A program made the position numbers and the translations under genes. Below, one piece after another: positions 21,201 through 26,284 of a stretch of DNA of 28,190 bases (the first letter of the stretch is position 1; every line of letters starts with the position of its first letter). The stretch spans positions 115,050 through 143,239 of the forward strand of contig BMAT01003490.1 of assembly GCA_019649035.1 (NCBI GenBank). The letters are read 5' to 3'. Below the pieces are notes generated by a model. That model was not told the origin of the DNA. It saw nothing but the letters and a program-made list of their open reading frames with translations, and did not search any database. Source of the DNA: Elysia marginata (lineage: Eukaryota > Mollusca > Gastropoda > Plakobranchidae).

Positions 21201-22966
21201 ATCTAGAGATCTAAGAAGGGATGATAATTAAAGTATAATGAATGCTTGTGCATTAGTGTGGTGGCTTCTTTCTACTTCATTGGCTAACTGTGGTCTGCGT
21301 CTTGGCTAGATTTGTAATTTATGCCATTCGGTGCCAGATTATTTGTGGTGAAGAAATGCCATATTGTTTTGATGTGGGAGGTTAGCCAGCAGAATGACTG
21401 ATTAAGATCTACTTTTTCTGAGTAAAGGACCACTTAACCCCCCCCCCCCTCCCCTTAAAAACATACAAGTATAATTTATAGTTGTAATCTATATCTACAT
21501 CTATATCACAAGTACCAATCCGAAATCAACACAAAATTGAGGAGTCCACATTTTTTTCCAAAAAGCCAATTTTATTAATTTCTGGTCTCTAAAAAGCTTG
21601 TTTGGCACATTGATGTAGCTTCCCACAAAATGGTTTGCAGAGAAGAGAATTATAGGCTAAGAGGCCTAGAAATTTTATTGAAACATTGAAATAAACCAAG
21701 TGTTATTGTCAGTCATAAGCATATACGTGTAACTGAGTATTAGTAGTTAGGCATTGTGTTATTTTCTGAGAATTTCTAGTCCTGGCGTTTAGATTATTTT
21801 GATTATAACCGATTGGAATCCTACTCTTATTATTGTATGACGTTTGAAGCATCAGTTTGCTTAGTTTTGTTTTTCAAAGTTTTGTTTTTAATTGTTCTTA
21901 ATTCCATACTAATTATATGCATTTTTTATCCATACATGGAAGAAAACAATTGAAGGGTTTAAGTAATTTACTTCCTCAAGTTTACCTGCGGGATTCAACT
22001 TAAATTTTGCTCCTGAGCGGGTATTACTGACTCACAATTTCATTCTAATTTTGCAAACTAATAAATCATACGAAGACGTACATTTCTGTGCATGTATGAA
22101 CTGAGTGTTCAATACATCCTTTCCAGTTGTTGAAGCTATTTGTGTCATTTTGAAGCAAAAATAAGAAAGTATTTTGGACAATTTTTCACAATGAAAGCTG
22201 ATAGATTGGGCCAACACCCTTCTAAGTGTCTAATCTTCACTAGAAATGTACCAGATGATTGAAACTAGGATGAAATTGATGTTTTTGCATTTAATTGGAC
22301 AAATACAATCTTCTTTACTCAAGTTCTAACAAGCAGTGAGTCAAGTGATGCAGACATTGATAGTGAAGATAGATCTTAATTTAGTTCGGAGGTAATGGGC
22401 GGTGCCCTTATTTCGTTTATACTATTGCTCTAAATTACCTAATAACATTTGAGCTCCTCAAAATGCGTTTTCTATATTCAATGTAAAATTTGTTTGATAT
22501 ATCGAAAAAAAGCACTTTTAATCTGCAGCCTGTTAAACCAGCATTTAAGATCAACCTTGCTTGAATCCAACCATGAAACATGAGCAAGGAGTGAACTGAG
22601 AATAAGTTGATAAATCACATTATATCCATCTTTGTTTTTTAAAAAACAACCTGTTTGCAGATAGAGATATCTTTTTTTTACAAACAGTCTTGTTATAGGT
22701 TTAACAACCTATACAATGAGACAGAAATGCAAAGATTGGGAGGGAAAAAAATCTAGTTTTTGTTGTCTTTCTCAGTTTTTTTTTAAATGGCTTACAACAA
22801 GTTTTACCACAAAACATTCTAATGCACTTTTCTGATGTGCTATATTTGTTTGTGCTTTACATTTCAGAACATCAGTGAGATGGTGTCAATGGAGAGACCT
22901 GACTGGCAGGCTGTCATGGGCTATGTCACCAACATCTACAAACATTTTGAGGTGGACAAGGCTTGA
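1827..22966 (+). CDS. SPECC1L: Cytospin-A / SPECC1L-like protein, whole spliced gene (14 coding exons)
   Basis: Joining 14 exons gives about 1181 residues; vertebrate cytospin-A is about 1117. The family links actin and microtubules and acts in spindle organisation, cytokinesis, cell adhesion and migration; this is established for vertebrates and inferred here. Residues 1-225 are Ser/Lys-rich, about 226-310 form a coiled coil, 443-470 carry the family block SVACLTERI to EELQATLQ, 450-850 are coiled coil, 872-1047 are a Ser/Pro linker, and about 1074-1178 are a CH domain ([28 protein letters not shown]). Every exon junction keeps the reading frame and each has GT-AG ends. The start begins MKK, as I recall for human SPECC1L, but the exon is open 5' of it, so a start in an upstream exon is possible. 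Vertebrates have SPECC1L and SPECC1; a single invertebrate copy may be pro-orthologous to both. Confidence 0.93.
3237..4544. other. Cytospin intron A/B
   Basis: A 1.3-kb AT-rich intron with no recognisable coding remnant. It has a short TCA/ATC repeat near 3300 and a run of A at 3739-3750. It ends in a strong pyrimidine tract before the 4545 exon. Confidence 0.7.
4545..4673 (+). CDS. SPECC1L: Cytospin exon B: second coiled coil
   Basis: The acceptor is ctacag (ending 4544) after a long pyrimidine tract, and the donor is gtaatg at 4674. The 43 codons are phase 0 at both ends and read [12 protein letters not shown] through [13 protein letters not shown]. This continues EELQATLQ from the previous exon exactly as vertebrate cytospin-A does (LQ-ELADLQ, then LMESLCQQ). 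Confidence 0.93.
4674..5377. other. Cytospin intron B/C
   Basis: A 0.7-kb AT-rich intron with no coding remnant. Its last 90 bases (5291-5352) are related to 8754-8806 in a later intron. Confidence 0.65.
5291..5352 (+). repeat. Dispersed repeat copy, next to exon C
   Basis: The stretch from tctcca to gactcatttggactggatg and cgaca resembles 8754-8806 (gactcatttggacagaatg, gagaca). The best 26 bases differ at about four places, and the flanking match needs a short gap. The family is unknown. Confidence 0.55.
5378..5586 (+). CDS. SPECC1L: Cytospin exon C: second coiled coil
   Basis: The acceptor is the AG in tatggacag (5376-5377) and the donor is gtaaga at 5587. The 69 codons plus two bases start [17 protein letters not shown] and run through a Glu-rich helix to LREKY. 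The acceptor lacks a strong pyrimidine tract, but it is the only one nearby that keeps phase 0 with exon B. The split last codon (AA + C) gives Asn. Confidence 0.85.
5912..6195 (-). mobile_element. tRNA-derived SINE, minus strand
   Basis: Read on the minus strand, 6179-6165 gives TGGCTCAGCTTTTGG, an RNA polymerase III A box. 6150-6140 gives GGTTCGAGTCC, a perfect B box, at tRNA-like spacing. The body then runs about 200 bases to a tail with GGCACTATATAAAAA at 5931-5917. That order, a tRNA-like head, an unrelated body and a LINE-like tail, is typical of SINEs. The ends are approximate and I could not identify target-site duplications. An isolated tRNA gene is unlikely because no full cloverleaf follows. 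Confidence 0.7.
6140..6179 (-). promoter_or_regulatory. Internal Pol III promoter (A and B boxes) of the SINE
   Basis: The A box lies at 6165-6179 and the B box at 6140-6150, both on the minus strand. The B box matches the consensus GGTTCGANTCC at all positions. Whether the element is still transcribed cannot be told from sequence. Confidence 0.6.
6784..6925 (+). CDS. SPECC1L: Cytospin exon D: second coiled coil
   Basis: The acceptor is cttacag ending 6783. The exon reads [20 protein letters not shown] to LLEQEKKK. The donor is taken as gtgaag at 6926, a weak site. It is favoured because joining to the next exon gives EQEKKK-VAELERE, matching vertebrate ENEKQK-VAELY. The frame stays open past the donor to 6991, so a longer form is possible but would end in a stop. 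Confidence 0.85.
6926..7723. other. Cytospin intron D/E
   Basis: A 0.8-kb intron with a LINE 3' end on the plus strand from about 7175 to 7640. The rest is AT-rich with nothing else recognised. Confidence 0.65.
7175..7640 (+). mobile_element. 5'-truncated LINE, 3' end of ORF2 and 3' UTR
   Basis: An open frame to the stop at 7403-7405 reads [31 protein letters not shown] and [11 protein letters not shown]. This is the C-terminal signature (RAF..APxxWNxLPxxIR...FKxxLKTxLF) of CR1/L2-like non-LTR retrotransposon ORF2. About 230 bases of 3' UTR follow, ending in a GGCGCTAGAAAATA box (7608-7621) and a short (ATT)n tail. The reverse transcriptase itself is missing, as expected for 5' truncation. 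The coding frame is intact over about 70 codons, so this copy is less decayed than the one in intron F/G. Confidence 0.8.
7724..7916 (+). CDS. SPECC1L: Cytospin exon E: second coiled coil
   Basis: The acceptor is gactacag ending 7723 and the donor is gtatgt at 7917. It encodes 64 codons plus one base, beginning [14 protein letters not shown] and ending [10 protein letters not shown]. It is strongly helical and charged, with the Leu spacing of a coiled coil. Its GC content is clearly higher than in the introns on each side. Confidence 0.9.
8164..8334. mobile_element. Candidate pogo/Tigger-like MITE, 171 bp
   Basis: The left end CAGTTGAACCTAGATAACTC is the kind of terminus seen in pogo/Tigger elements. 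Both sides are flanked by TA (8162-8163 and 8335-8336). The right end in reverse complement starts CAGTATAT and contains TATTTCAAATTCCC, so the inverted match is weak. It is similar in size to the better candidate at 26108-26282. The right end is shared with a local 50-bp repeat, which makes that boundary less sure. Confidence 0.45.
8324..8373 (+). repeat. Copy 1 of a 50-bp repeat
   Basis: cttatatactgtaattttta and the following 30 bases (to tttaaaatat) recur 487 bases downstream at 8811 with only a few differences. Confidence 0.8.
8754..8806 (+). repeat. Dispersed repeat copy, partner of 5291-5352
   Basis: It shares tctccaaa, ttccaac and gactcatttggac with the segment upstream of exon C, in the same order and orientation. 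Confidence 0.55.
8811..8900 (+). repeat. 50-bp tandem repeat, 1.8 copies
   Basis: 8811-8860 and 8861-8900 are a head-to-tail repeat with period exactly 50 and very few differences. The unit is the same as at 8324-8373. The second copy breaks off after ggtactcaa. Confidence 0.85.
9667..9805 (+). CDS. SPECC1L: Cytospin exon F: second coiled coil
   Basis: The acceptor is gaacttag ending 9666 and the donor is gtgaac at 9806, a weak GTG site. Entry is in phase 1 and exit in phase 2. It reads [20 protein letters not shown], then [20 protein letters not shown], and ends GDCD plus the first two bases of Arg. The Leu and Glu spacing continues the coiled coil. Confidence 0.88.
9874..9910. repeat. (ATA)n microsatellite, LINE tail
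   Basis: About twelve ATA units, with slight interruptions at each end, lie at the 3' end of the minus-strand LINE. They look like an expanded LINE tail. Confidence 0.85.
10743..10850 (+). repeat. 54-bp tandem duplication inside the LINE
   Basis: 10743-10796 is repeated at 10797-10849 with a few substitutions and a one-base loss. Each copy has ttcttgcctt, then catttttagt and atccatttctgaacctct. On the minus strand it duplicates the ORF2 segment [13 protein letters not shown]. Confidence 0.9.
10830..11066 (-). pseudogene. LINE reverse transcriptase fragment with broken active site
   Basis: This open segment of the LINE ORF2 contains [16 protein letters not shown] (motif B region) and [13 protein letters not shown]. 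The latter stands where active elements have YADD. The change to YVDN replaces the second catalytic Asp, so catalysis should be lost. The frame is broken on both sides. Confidence 0.85.
11934..12039 (+). CDS. SPECC1L: Cytospin exon G: second coiled coil
   Basis: The acceptor is atgtgcag ending 11933 and the donor is gtatga at 12040. It completes the split Arg codon, then reads [20 protein letters not shown] and ends VEMEMQE in phase 0. It is a short charged helical segment between two AT-rich introns. Confidence 0.88.
12040..12463. other. Cytospin intron G/H
   Basis: A 424-base AT-rich intron. I see no repeat or coding remnant in it. Confidence 0.7.
12464..12607 (+). CDS. SPECC1L: Cytospin exon H: conserved [16 protein letters not shown] block
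   Basis: The acceptor is tcaacag ending 12463, with a poor pyrimidine tract; the donor is gtatgc at 12608. The 48 codons are phase 0 at both ends. The core [20 protein letters not shown] is one of the best-conserved pieces of cytospins (vertebrate: EWRQFQADLQTAVVIAND). It ends [14 protein letters not shown], still helical. Confidence 0.92.
12608..12961. other. Cytospin intron H/I with a small inverted repeat
   Basis: A 354-base intron. It contains a 14-bp perfect inverted repeat, acagaaattgtcaa at 12801-12814 and its complement at 12872-12885. The loop is 57 bases. Confidence 0.6.
12962..13102 (+). CDS. SPECC1L: Cytospin exon I: end of coiled coil, start of linker
   Basis: The acceptor is ttgttag ending 12961 and the donor is a consensus gtaagt at 13103. 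The 47 codons begin [20 protein letters not shown], the last heptads. They then change to a Ser/Pro-containing linker ([13 protein letters not shown]) and end EFKGK in phase 0. Confidence 0.9.
13749..13857 (+). repeat. Polypyrimidine stretch
   Basis: About 110 bases are dominated by C and T with CTCTCT/CTTT motifs and end in ctctctttcag. It looks like a strong acceptor, but what follows reads TGA at once in the phase needed after exon I. Confidence 0.7.
13937..13969. other. Assembly gap (33 N)
   Basis: There are 33 undetermined bases inside the largest intron. The true length of the missing sequence is unknown. Confidence 0.99.
15027..15054 (+). repeat. Mariner left terminal inverted repeat
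   Basis: 28 bases from CGAGGTCCG to GTTTCCC. They lack the 6-base insert TTGTAA present in the right repeat. Confidence 0.93.
15206..16281 (+). pseudogene. Mariner transposase, single frameshift
   Basis: The likely start is ATG 15206 ([20 protein letters not shown]). The N-terminal half has a helix-turn-helix region ([15 protein letters not shown]), a PRPGRP linker and the mariner motif WVPHLL (from 15599). Near 15650-15660 the frame moves from phase 2 to phase 1 and continues [11 protein letters not shown] and [19 protein letters not shown] to TAG at 16279-16281. The three catalytic acids are present: [13 protein letters not shown] and SPDLPPCD, with 34 residues between the last two. The sum is about 358 codons, near the family's usual 345. 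The net change is one base lost or two gained. It could be a true mutation or an assembly error. Confidence 0.93.
16352..16385 (-). repeat. Mariner right terminal inverted repeat
   Basis: 34 bases. On the minus strand it starts CGAGGTCCGTTTCATAAATA and ends GTTTCCC after a 6-base insert. Confidence 0.93.
16795..16950. repeat. Second cluster of CTAGATCTAG palindromes
   Basis: Exact CTAGATCTAG copies at 16810-16819 and 16883-16892, with atctagattc at 16801 and agatctagatg near 16936. Confidence 0.7.
17409..17540 (+). repeat. Dispersed repeat copy 1, upstream of exon J
   Basis: The stretch with tttaacaacta, catagtttttgccag, ttcag and ggcttacaac aligns, in the same order, with 22677-22823 upstream of the last coding exon. 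The central 60 bases agree at roughly 70 percent by eye. Confidence 0.6.
17667..18196 (+). CDS. SPECC1L: Cytospin exon J: Ser/Pro-rich linker before the CH domain
   Basis: The acceptor is gtccag ending 17666 and the donor is gtaggt at 18197; 176 codons plus two bases. It is low complexity, rich in Ser, Pro and Thr, with a His/Pro stretch early on. The block [14 protein letters not shown] stands out as ordered and resembles VKTLIKSF in the vertebrate linker. Many SP/TP and RRxS sites suggest phosphorylation (inference). The in-frame TAG at 18198-18200 overlaps the donor, so keeping the intron would end the protein here without its CH domain. Confidence 0.9.
18419..18545 (+). CDS. SPECC1L: Cytospin exon K: start of CH domain
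   Basis: The acceptor is tttatag ending 18418 and the donor is gtaagt at 18546. The first base completes a Val codon, and the exon ends in phase 0 with IQYA. It reads [20 protein letters not shown] then KWCQ. The last part is helix 1 of the CH domain; vertebrate cytospin has DPLSALARE and [12 protein letters not shown] at the same place. Confidence 0.94.
18546..19185. other. Cytospin intron K/L
   Basis: A 640-base AT-rich intron with no repeat or coding remnant that I recognise. Confidence 0.7.
19186..19302 (+). CDS. SPECC1L: Cytospin exon L: CH domain core
   Basis: The acceptor is caccag ending 19185 and the donor is gtaaac at 19303. The 39 codons are phase 0 at both ends: [20 protein letters not shown], then [11 protein letters not shown] and ending FEEK. 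The [12 protein letters not shown] segment is the hallmark of type-2-like CH domains, and the match to vertebrate cytospin-A is nearly complete. A LINE fragment begins only about 30 bases after the donor. Confidence 0.96.
19303..20358. other. Cytospin intron L/M
   Basis: A 1.06-kb intron. The first two-thirds is a LINE fragment on the plus strand; about 20000-20358 has nothing recognised. Confidence 0.65.
19335..19996 (+). mobile_element. Decayed 3' part of a second LINE type
   Basis: Conceptual translation over several frames gives EEVSSF, then [16 protein letters not shown], then [20 protein letters not shown] and [25 protein letters not shown]-type [12 protein letters not shown] and [15 protein letters not shown] follow. 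This is the end of a non-LTR retrotransposon ORF2 that typically ends in a basic RGRP tract and a (GAT)n/(ATG)n tail; here atgatgatgat is at 19984-19994. It is a different type from the two CR1/L2-like copies. I do not assign the clade (RTE- or I-like are possible). It is 5'-truncated and frameshifted. Confidence 0.82.
20359..20418 (+). CDS. SPECC1L: Cytospin exon M: CH domain, 20 codons
   Basis: This small exon lies between ttttccag (ending 20358) and gtaaat (20419). It encodes [20 protein letters not shown], equivalent to the vertebrate cytospin segment with NF..AF.A.ESVGIKSTL. Phase is 0 at both ends. It is too short to find without the family match. Confidence 0.94.
20503..20680 (+). repeat. 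Diverged 87-bp tandem duplication
   Basis: ctagctggcaaacctttta at 20505 and ctagctgacaaatctttttt at 20592 start two similar blocks. Both continue with ctacaaatc/ctataaatc, tgtcttttat and taccttctta/tacctcatta. The copies differ by many substitutions and small indels, so the duplication is old. Confidence 0.65.
20980..21215. repeat. Third cluster of CTAGATCTAG palindromes
   Basis: An exact copy at 21050-21059, with agatctagatct near 20981, ggatctagctc at 21040 and agatctagagatct near 21201. Confidence 0.7.
22677..22823 (+). repeat. Dispersed repeat copy 2, upstream of last coding exon
   Basis: The partner of 17409-17540. Shared blocks are gtttaacaac, ctagtttttg, ctcag, ttaaa and ggcttacaac, in the same order. 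Confidence 0.6.
22868..22966 (+). CDS. SPECC1L: Cytospin last coding exon: end of CH domain and stop
   Basis: The acceptor is catttcag ending 22867. It encodes [20 protein letters not shown], then [12 protein letters not shown] and TGA at 22964-22966. RPDWQ.VM.YV..IYK.FE is the terminal CH helix and closely matches vertebrate cytospin-A. Only four or five residues follow the conserved part, as in the family. Confidence 0.95.
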   Translation, partial: NISEMVSMERPDWQAVMGYVTNIYKHFEVDKA

Positions 22967-23398
22967 ACGTCTGACAGTTTTAGAGCCTGTTTTGTTTCGT
23001 CTCAAGCTCAGAAGATATAATGCCTTTTTTTCATAACTCAGCAATGTCCCATTTAACAACTTTCAAGCAAGAAATACCATTTGCTTCTTTTTATAAAGTT
23101 ACCTTCAACATAATAATGGAAAACTGAAGACAGAATGTCAGGGAATAGATACAGCTAGTTTGAAAACATAAAATTATAGGGCTTACACAACAACATTTGC
23201 ATTTACATGACTTTATTCAACCCAATAAATTCATCGATTGAAGAGGATGCTCTTCAAATGGCTTCATATGCCAAGATCTCTCTCAGCAGCATACTGAGCG
23301 CCAAAGAACACTGTATATTTTGGTTTCTTATTCATTGGATATAAATTGGGGCCTTGTCCCCTCTTGCGGGTGTAATTTATGTGGCTAGAGGGTCTATA

Positions 23399-23737
23399 AA
23401 TTCTACTGTCCAAAGGTAAAACCTAAATTTATTTTTTTTATATTTCTGTATATTAGTGCCACCGAGCACTTTTTAGTGGATTTTAGGCGCTCTATAAATA
23501 AATTATTATTGTTATTATTATTAACTCTGAAAGTTTTAAAAATTGAGATAACCTCATATATCGGCCTTGGAGGTCCCCCTCTTGCTGTGACCCTGCTTCA
23601 GTAGTAAAAAATGTACATAAAATGTGTTTCGATTGAGAAGTTATAAAATAATAGCATTGTACAACCTTTTAACGGTTTTCTTGAAAGGTACTCAAGACTA
23701 GTTAGCCTACTAGGTTTTACCTTTGGAAGGTAGAATT
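23399..23737. repeat. 27-bp imperfect inverted repeat flanking 285 bases
   Basis: aattctactgtccaaaggta and the next 7 bases (23399-23425) pair with 23711-23737, with 25 of 27 positions complementary. The inside holds a retroposon-like tail (23486-23523). No clear target duplication is seen, so this may be a small element or an RNA foldback. Confidence 0.75.
23440..23523 (+). mobile_element. SINE/LINE 3' tail remnant
   Basis: gtgccaccgagcactttt is followed by GGCGCTCTATAAATA (23486-23500) and a (TTA)n tail. This is the same terminal arrangement as the intron LINE at 7608-7640. The 5' end cannot be fixed. Confidence 0.55.
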
Positions 23738-23935
23738 ACTCACACTGTAGGCAATGCATATCTTTTCAAGTGTATTGAAATATTCATCAAAAGAAGACAA
23801 TGAGAGAGCCATTTGGCATAAGTACATTATGTCTGAATATCTTGATATATGAAAACGCTTTAGGTTTCAAGATCTTGTGCTGAATTGAAGAAAACCTCGC
23901 AACTTTTTATTCTTGCCTGATTTATACATCATGTA

Positions 23936-23941
23936 AATAAA
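23936..23941 (+). terminator. Candidate poly(A) signal AATAAA
   Basis: AATAAA is followed within 50 bases by a T-rich and TGT-containing stretch. A small hairpin (TGCCT/AGGCA) comes right after it. There is no transcript evidence. Confidence 0.4.
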
Positions 23942-25375
23942 AGTGCCTTTAGGCATTAGATTTTACTTTATAATTTTGTCTCCTTTGGACTCGCCACAAC
24001 GTTTTGCTTTTTTTTCATAATTTTCTTGAACAAATGCAACGACCTTAGTTCTATTTTGTTATTTTTCAATTTATTCTATTACTGTGCTAGAGCCATTTAA
24101 AGTTTCGGTGTATACACTAAAACTTTATCATTTCAAATTGGGGTATAGGATTACGATTAAGGCAATTGAATGAGGTTTTAACTGGTTAAAAAGCCCTATC
24201 AAAGTAAGGATTTTTTTGGCCCTCTTTCAGCTGTTTTAACAACTGGTTCCGAATATGCCAAAATGGTAGTTAGAACAAGATAGCACCAAGGTCATGGAGA
24301 GGTAATGTTTGAGAAAGTGATCATGTGTTAAGATGGGATATTTGCTACTGAGAACATGATAAAAGTTGTTTGTATGATTATATTTTGTTGTGAAATAACG
24401 TCAACAATTTGTATGCTGTCGTGACATGTACATGAGAAATGCTCAAGTAGTGCTTTTACTGACAAAGTGCATGACTGATGCATGTGTTTTGTTCTTTTAA
24501 ACCAAATAATAACGGTGCTTTCAAGTCTTCTGGTGAACCACCTATTGCGCTTTACATTTTATTTGGACCATGCCTCTTAAAACACATCCTTTTTTTAAAT
24601 TATCTTTGGAATTTTATGCAATGTAAAAATTTTATTTTAGCTGATGGCTTATGTATCTTTAATTGATGTAATGAATGGTGCTTTCATGCATGCTAAAGCC
24701 GGGAGCTTCCAAGGGCAAGACAGGCAGGATTGGCATACTCACATTCTCTCTAATCATTTCTAATGTAAATGTATCTATCAAAGTTATGCAGGGTTTAGAC
24801 AAAGGTTTTCCATACTCTTAGTTTTGAGACCTGCGCTCTCTTTTTCCTAACTCTGCCAGCAAATATTTACTAGCCTAAGGCATTCAAAGACTGAAAAAGC
24901 AATCTGTTTTAATATGTGTTTTTTTTATTTTTTCATTCCTCCTGTCTCCCTTTTTTGTGCCCGGATTATTTTTCTTGCTTATGCTACTGAACATATCATA
25001 CTATTATAATTTGATGTTATTTTACATTACCAAAGACATTAGAATATTTTTATAGTGAGACTTTTTATGTCCTTAATGACTGTTGTTGTGTAGCATATTA
25101 ATTAGTATGTTCAGCTGGCAATTTGAACGAAGTGCTAAAATTTTAAAAGCGTGACACTTTGATTGCTTTTTATGGGTTTTGATAAGGGATGAAATGTAAT
25201 CATAATATCAGTTGATAAAAGCGACTGTTTTTGCTTTCATGGAACTCATTATTAACTGAACCAATTGATTTATTAAATCAAACTAATGATTTCACAGTCA
25301 CACTGTGTCATCATGAAACTTGAATTTTGTCCTGTAACGGTACATGAAATGTGTTGTCCTACAGTTTTAAAAATC

Positions 25376-25381
25376 AATAAA
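25376..25381 (+). terminator. Alternative distal poly(A) signal AATAAA
   Basis: AATAAA in caataaactgctctc. If used, it would make the cytospin 3' UTR about 2.4 kb. It is only a hexamer match. Confidence 0.25.
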
Positions 25382-25690
25382 CTGCTCTCAATGATTTTGC
25401 CTAATTTCATAATCTTAGTTAAAAAAAAAAGTCATCATAGAATTAGTATTTATCGCCTAGCACCAGACTTTTAGCTGATTGTAGCAAAGCCTAGTAAACT
25501 TTTGTGTTAGCTTACATTTTTCCTGCCTTTTTCTTTTGTTTAAAAAAGCTTTTGAAGTTGTTTTTTAGGGCAATGTTAAAGCCATGCCTGGTAAGAATCT
25601 CAATTAATAATACACCTTCCATAAAATGTATGTGAATGATTTGAAACACTGTCTATATTTCACTAACACATATATACTTTTTTTCCTCCC

Positions 25691-25714
25691 TTTTTTTTTT
25701 TTTTTTTTTTTTTT
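25691..25714. repeat. T24 homopolymer
   Basis: 24 T in a row, preceded by pyrimidines. It could mark the poly(A) end of a minus-strand retroposed sequence, but nothing recognisable lies to its right. Confidence 0.9.
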
Positions 25715-26107
25715 AGCAAATTTGTAATTCCTTGGAGGAGTTTAAAAATCCTACAACCTTTAAATTAAGTGTTGTGATATGGTTCATATTTCATGACATT
25801 AGAACAGCCTGTGAAAAGGACGAGATTGTTACCAAAGATTGCCTGTGTCCATGTATTCAGATCTGACAGCTACTGCTATTTGAAATCTTGTACTTAACAA
25901 TTTGCAGCCATTTACAGTGAGGCCACTGATTGTCATGCTCACTTTATGAACAAATGGCAGACTCAAAATTTTCAACTTTGTTATTGATGTACAAACTGTT
26001 GCATTTCCTTCATATTTTTCATTCCTTTCGCCCTGGAAATCAGGAGGGGCATTCTCTGGGTTTACAATAGATGAAGTCTTGTACTCTGATTTTTATGGAT
26101 TATGATA

Positions 26108-26282
26108 CAGTCCAGTTTGGATAATTCAAAACCTGTGGGAAAAAAATTTAACTTTGATTTATCTAAAATTTGAATTATCATTGTAAACTACAGTGGAAAA
26201 AGAAAACTGGTAATCTAATTAATATAGCTGGATCAAAGTAAATATTCAAATTATCCAAGTTCATACAATGTGGACTGGACTG
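26108..26282. mobile_element. Pogo-like MITE, 175 bp
   Basis: Both ends start CAGTCCAGT when read inward, and both are flanked by TA (26106-26107 and 26283-26284). Further in, the left arm has TTGGATAATTCAAA and the right arm, on the other strand, has TTGGATAATTTGAAT. No coding capacity. TA duplication, CAG termini and the gataattcaa motif suggest a non-autonomous pogo/Tigger-like element. Confidence 0.72.
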
Positions 26283-26284
26283 TA

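Larger units (their letters stand above)
20419..22867. other. Cytospin intron M/last
   Basis: A 2.45-kb AT-rich intron. It contains an old 87-bp duplication (20505-20680), a CTAGATCTAG cluster (20980-21215), a C12 run (21438-21449) and a repeat copy at 22677-22823. No coding remnant is convincing. Confidence 0.65.
22967..23941 (+). other. Probable cytospin 3' UTR
   Basis: The sequence follows the TGA with no further coding. AATAAA occurs at 23224-23229, 23497-23502 (inside a repeat tail) and 23936-23941. I take 23936 as a reasonable end because a T-rich region follows, but the 3' UTR could be shorter or much longer. Confidence 0.5.
23942..26105. other. Downstream AT-rich region, no gene recognised
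   Basis: Short frames occur by chance but none shows family likeness. A run of 24 T lies at 25691-25714. This could be 3' UTR or intergenic DNA. Confidence 0.55.

Noticed and set aside
22319..22378. Acidic peptide [13 protein letters not shown], possible transposase remnant
   Set aside because: It is too short and low in complexity; no other transposase motif or terminal repeat lies nearby.
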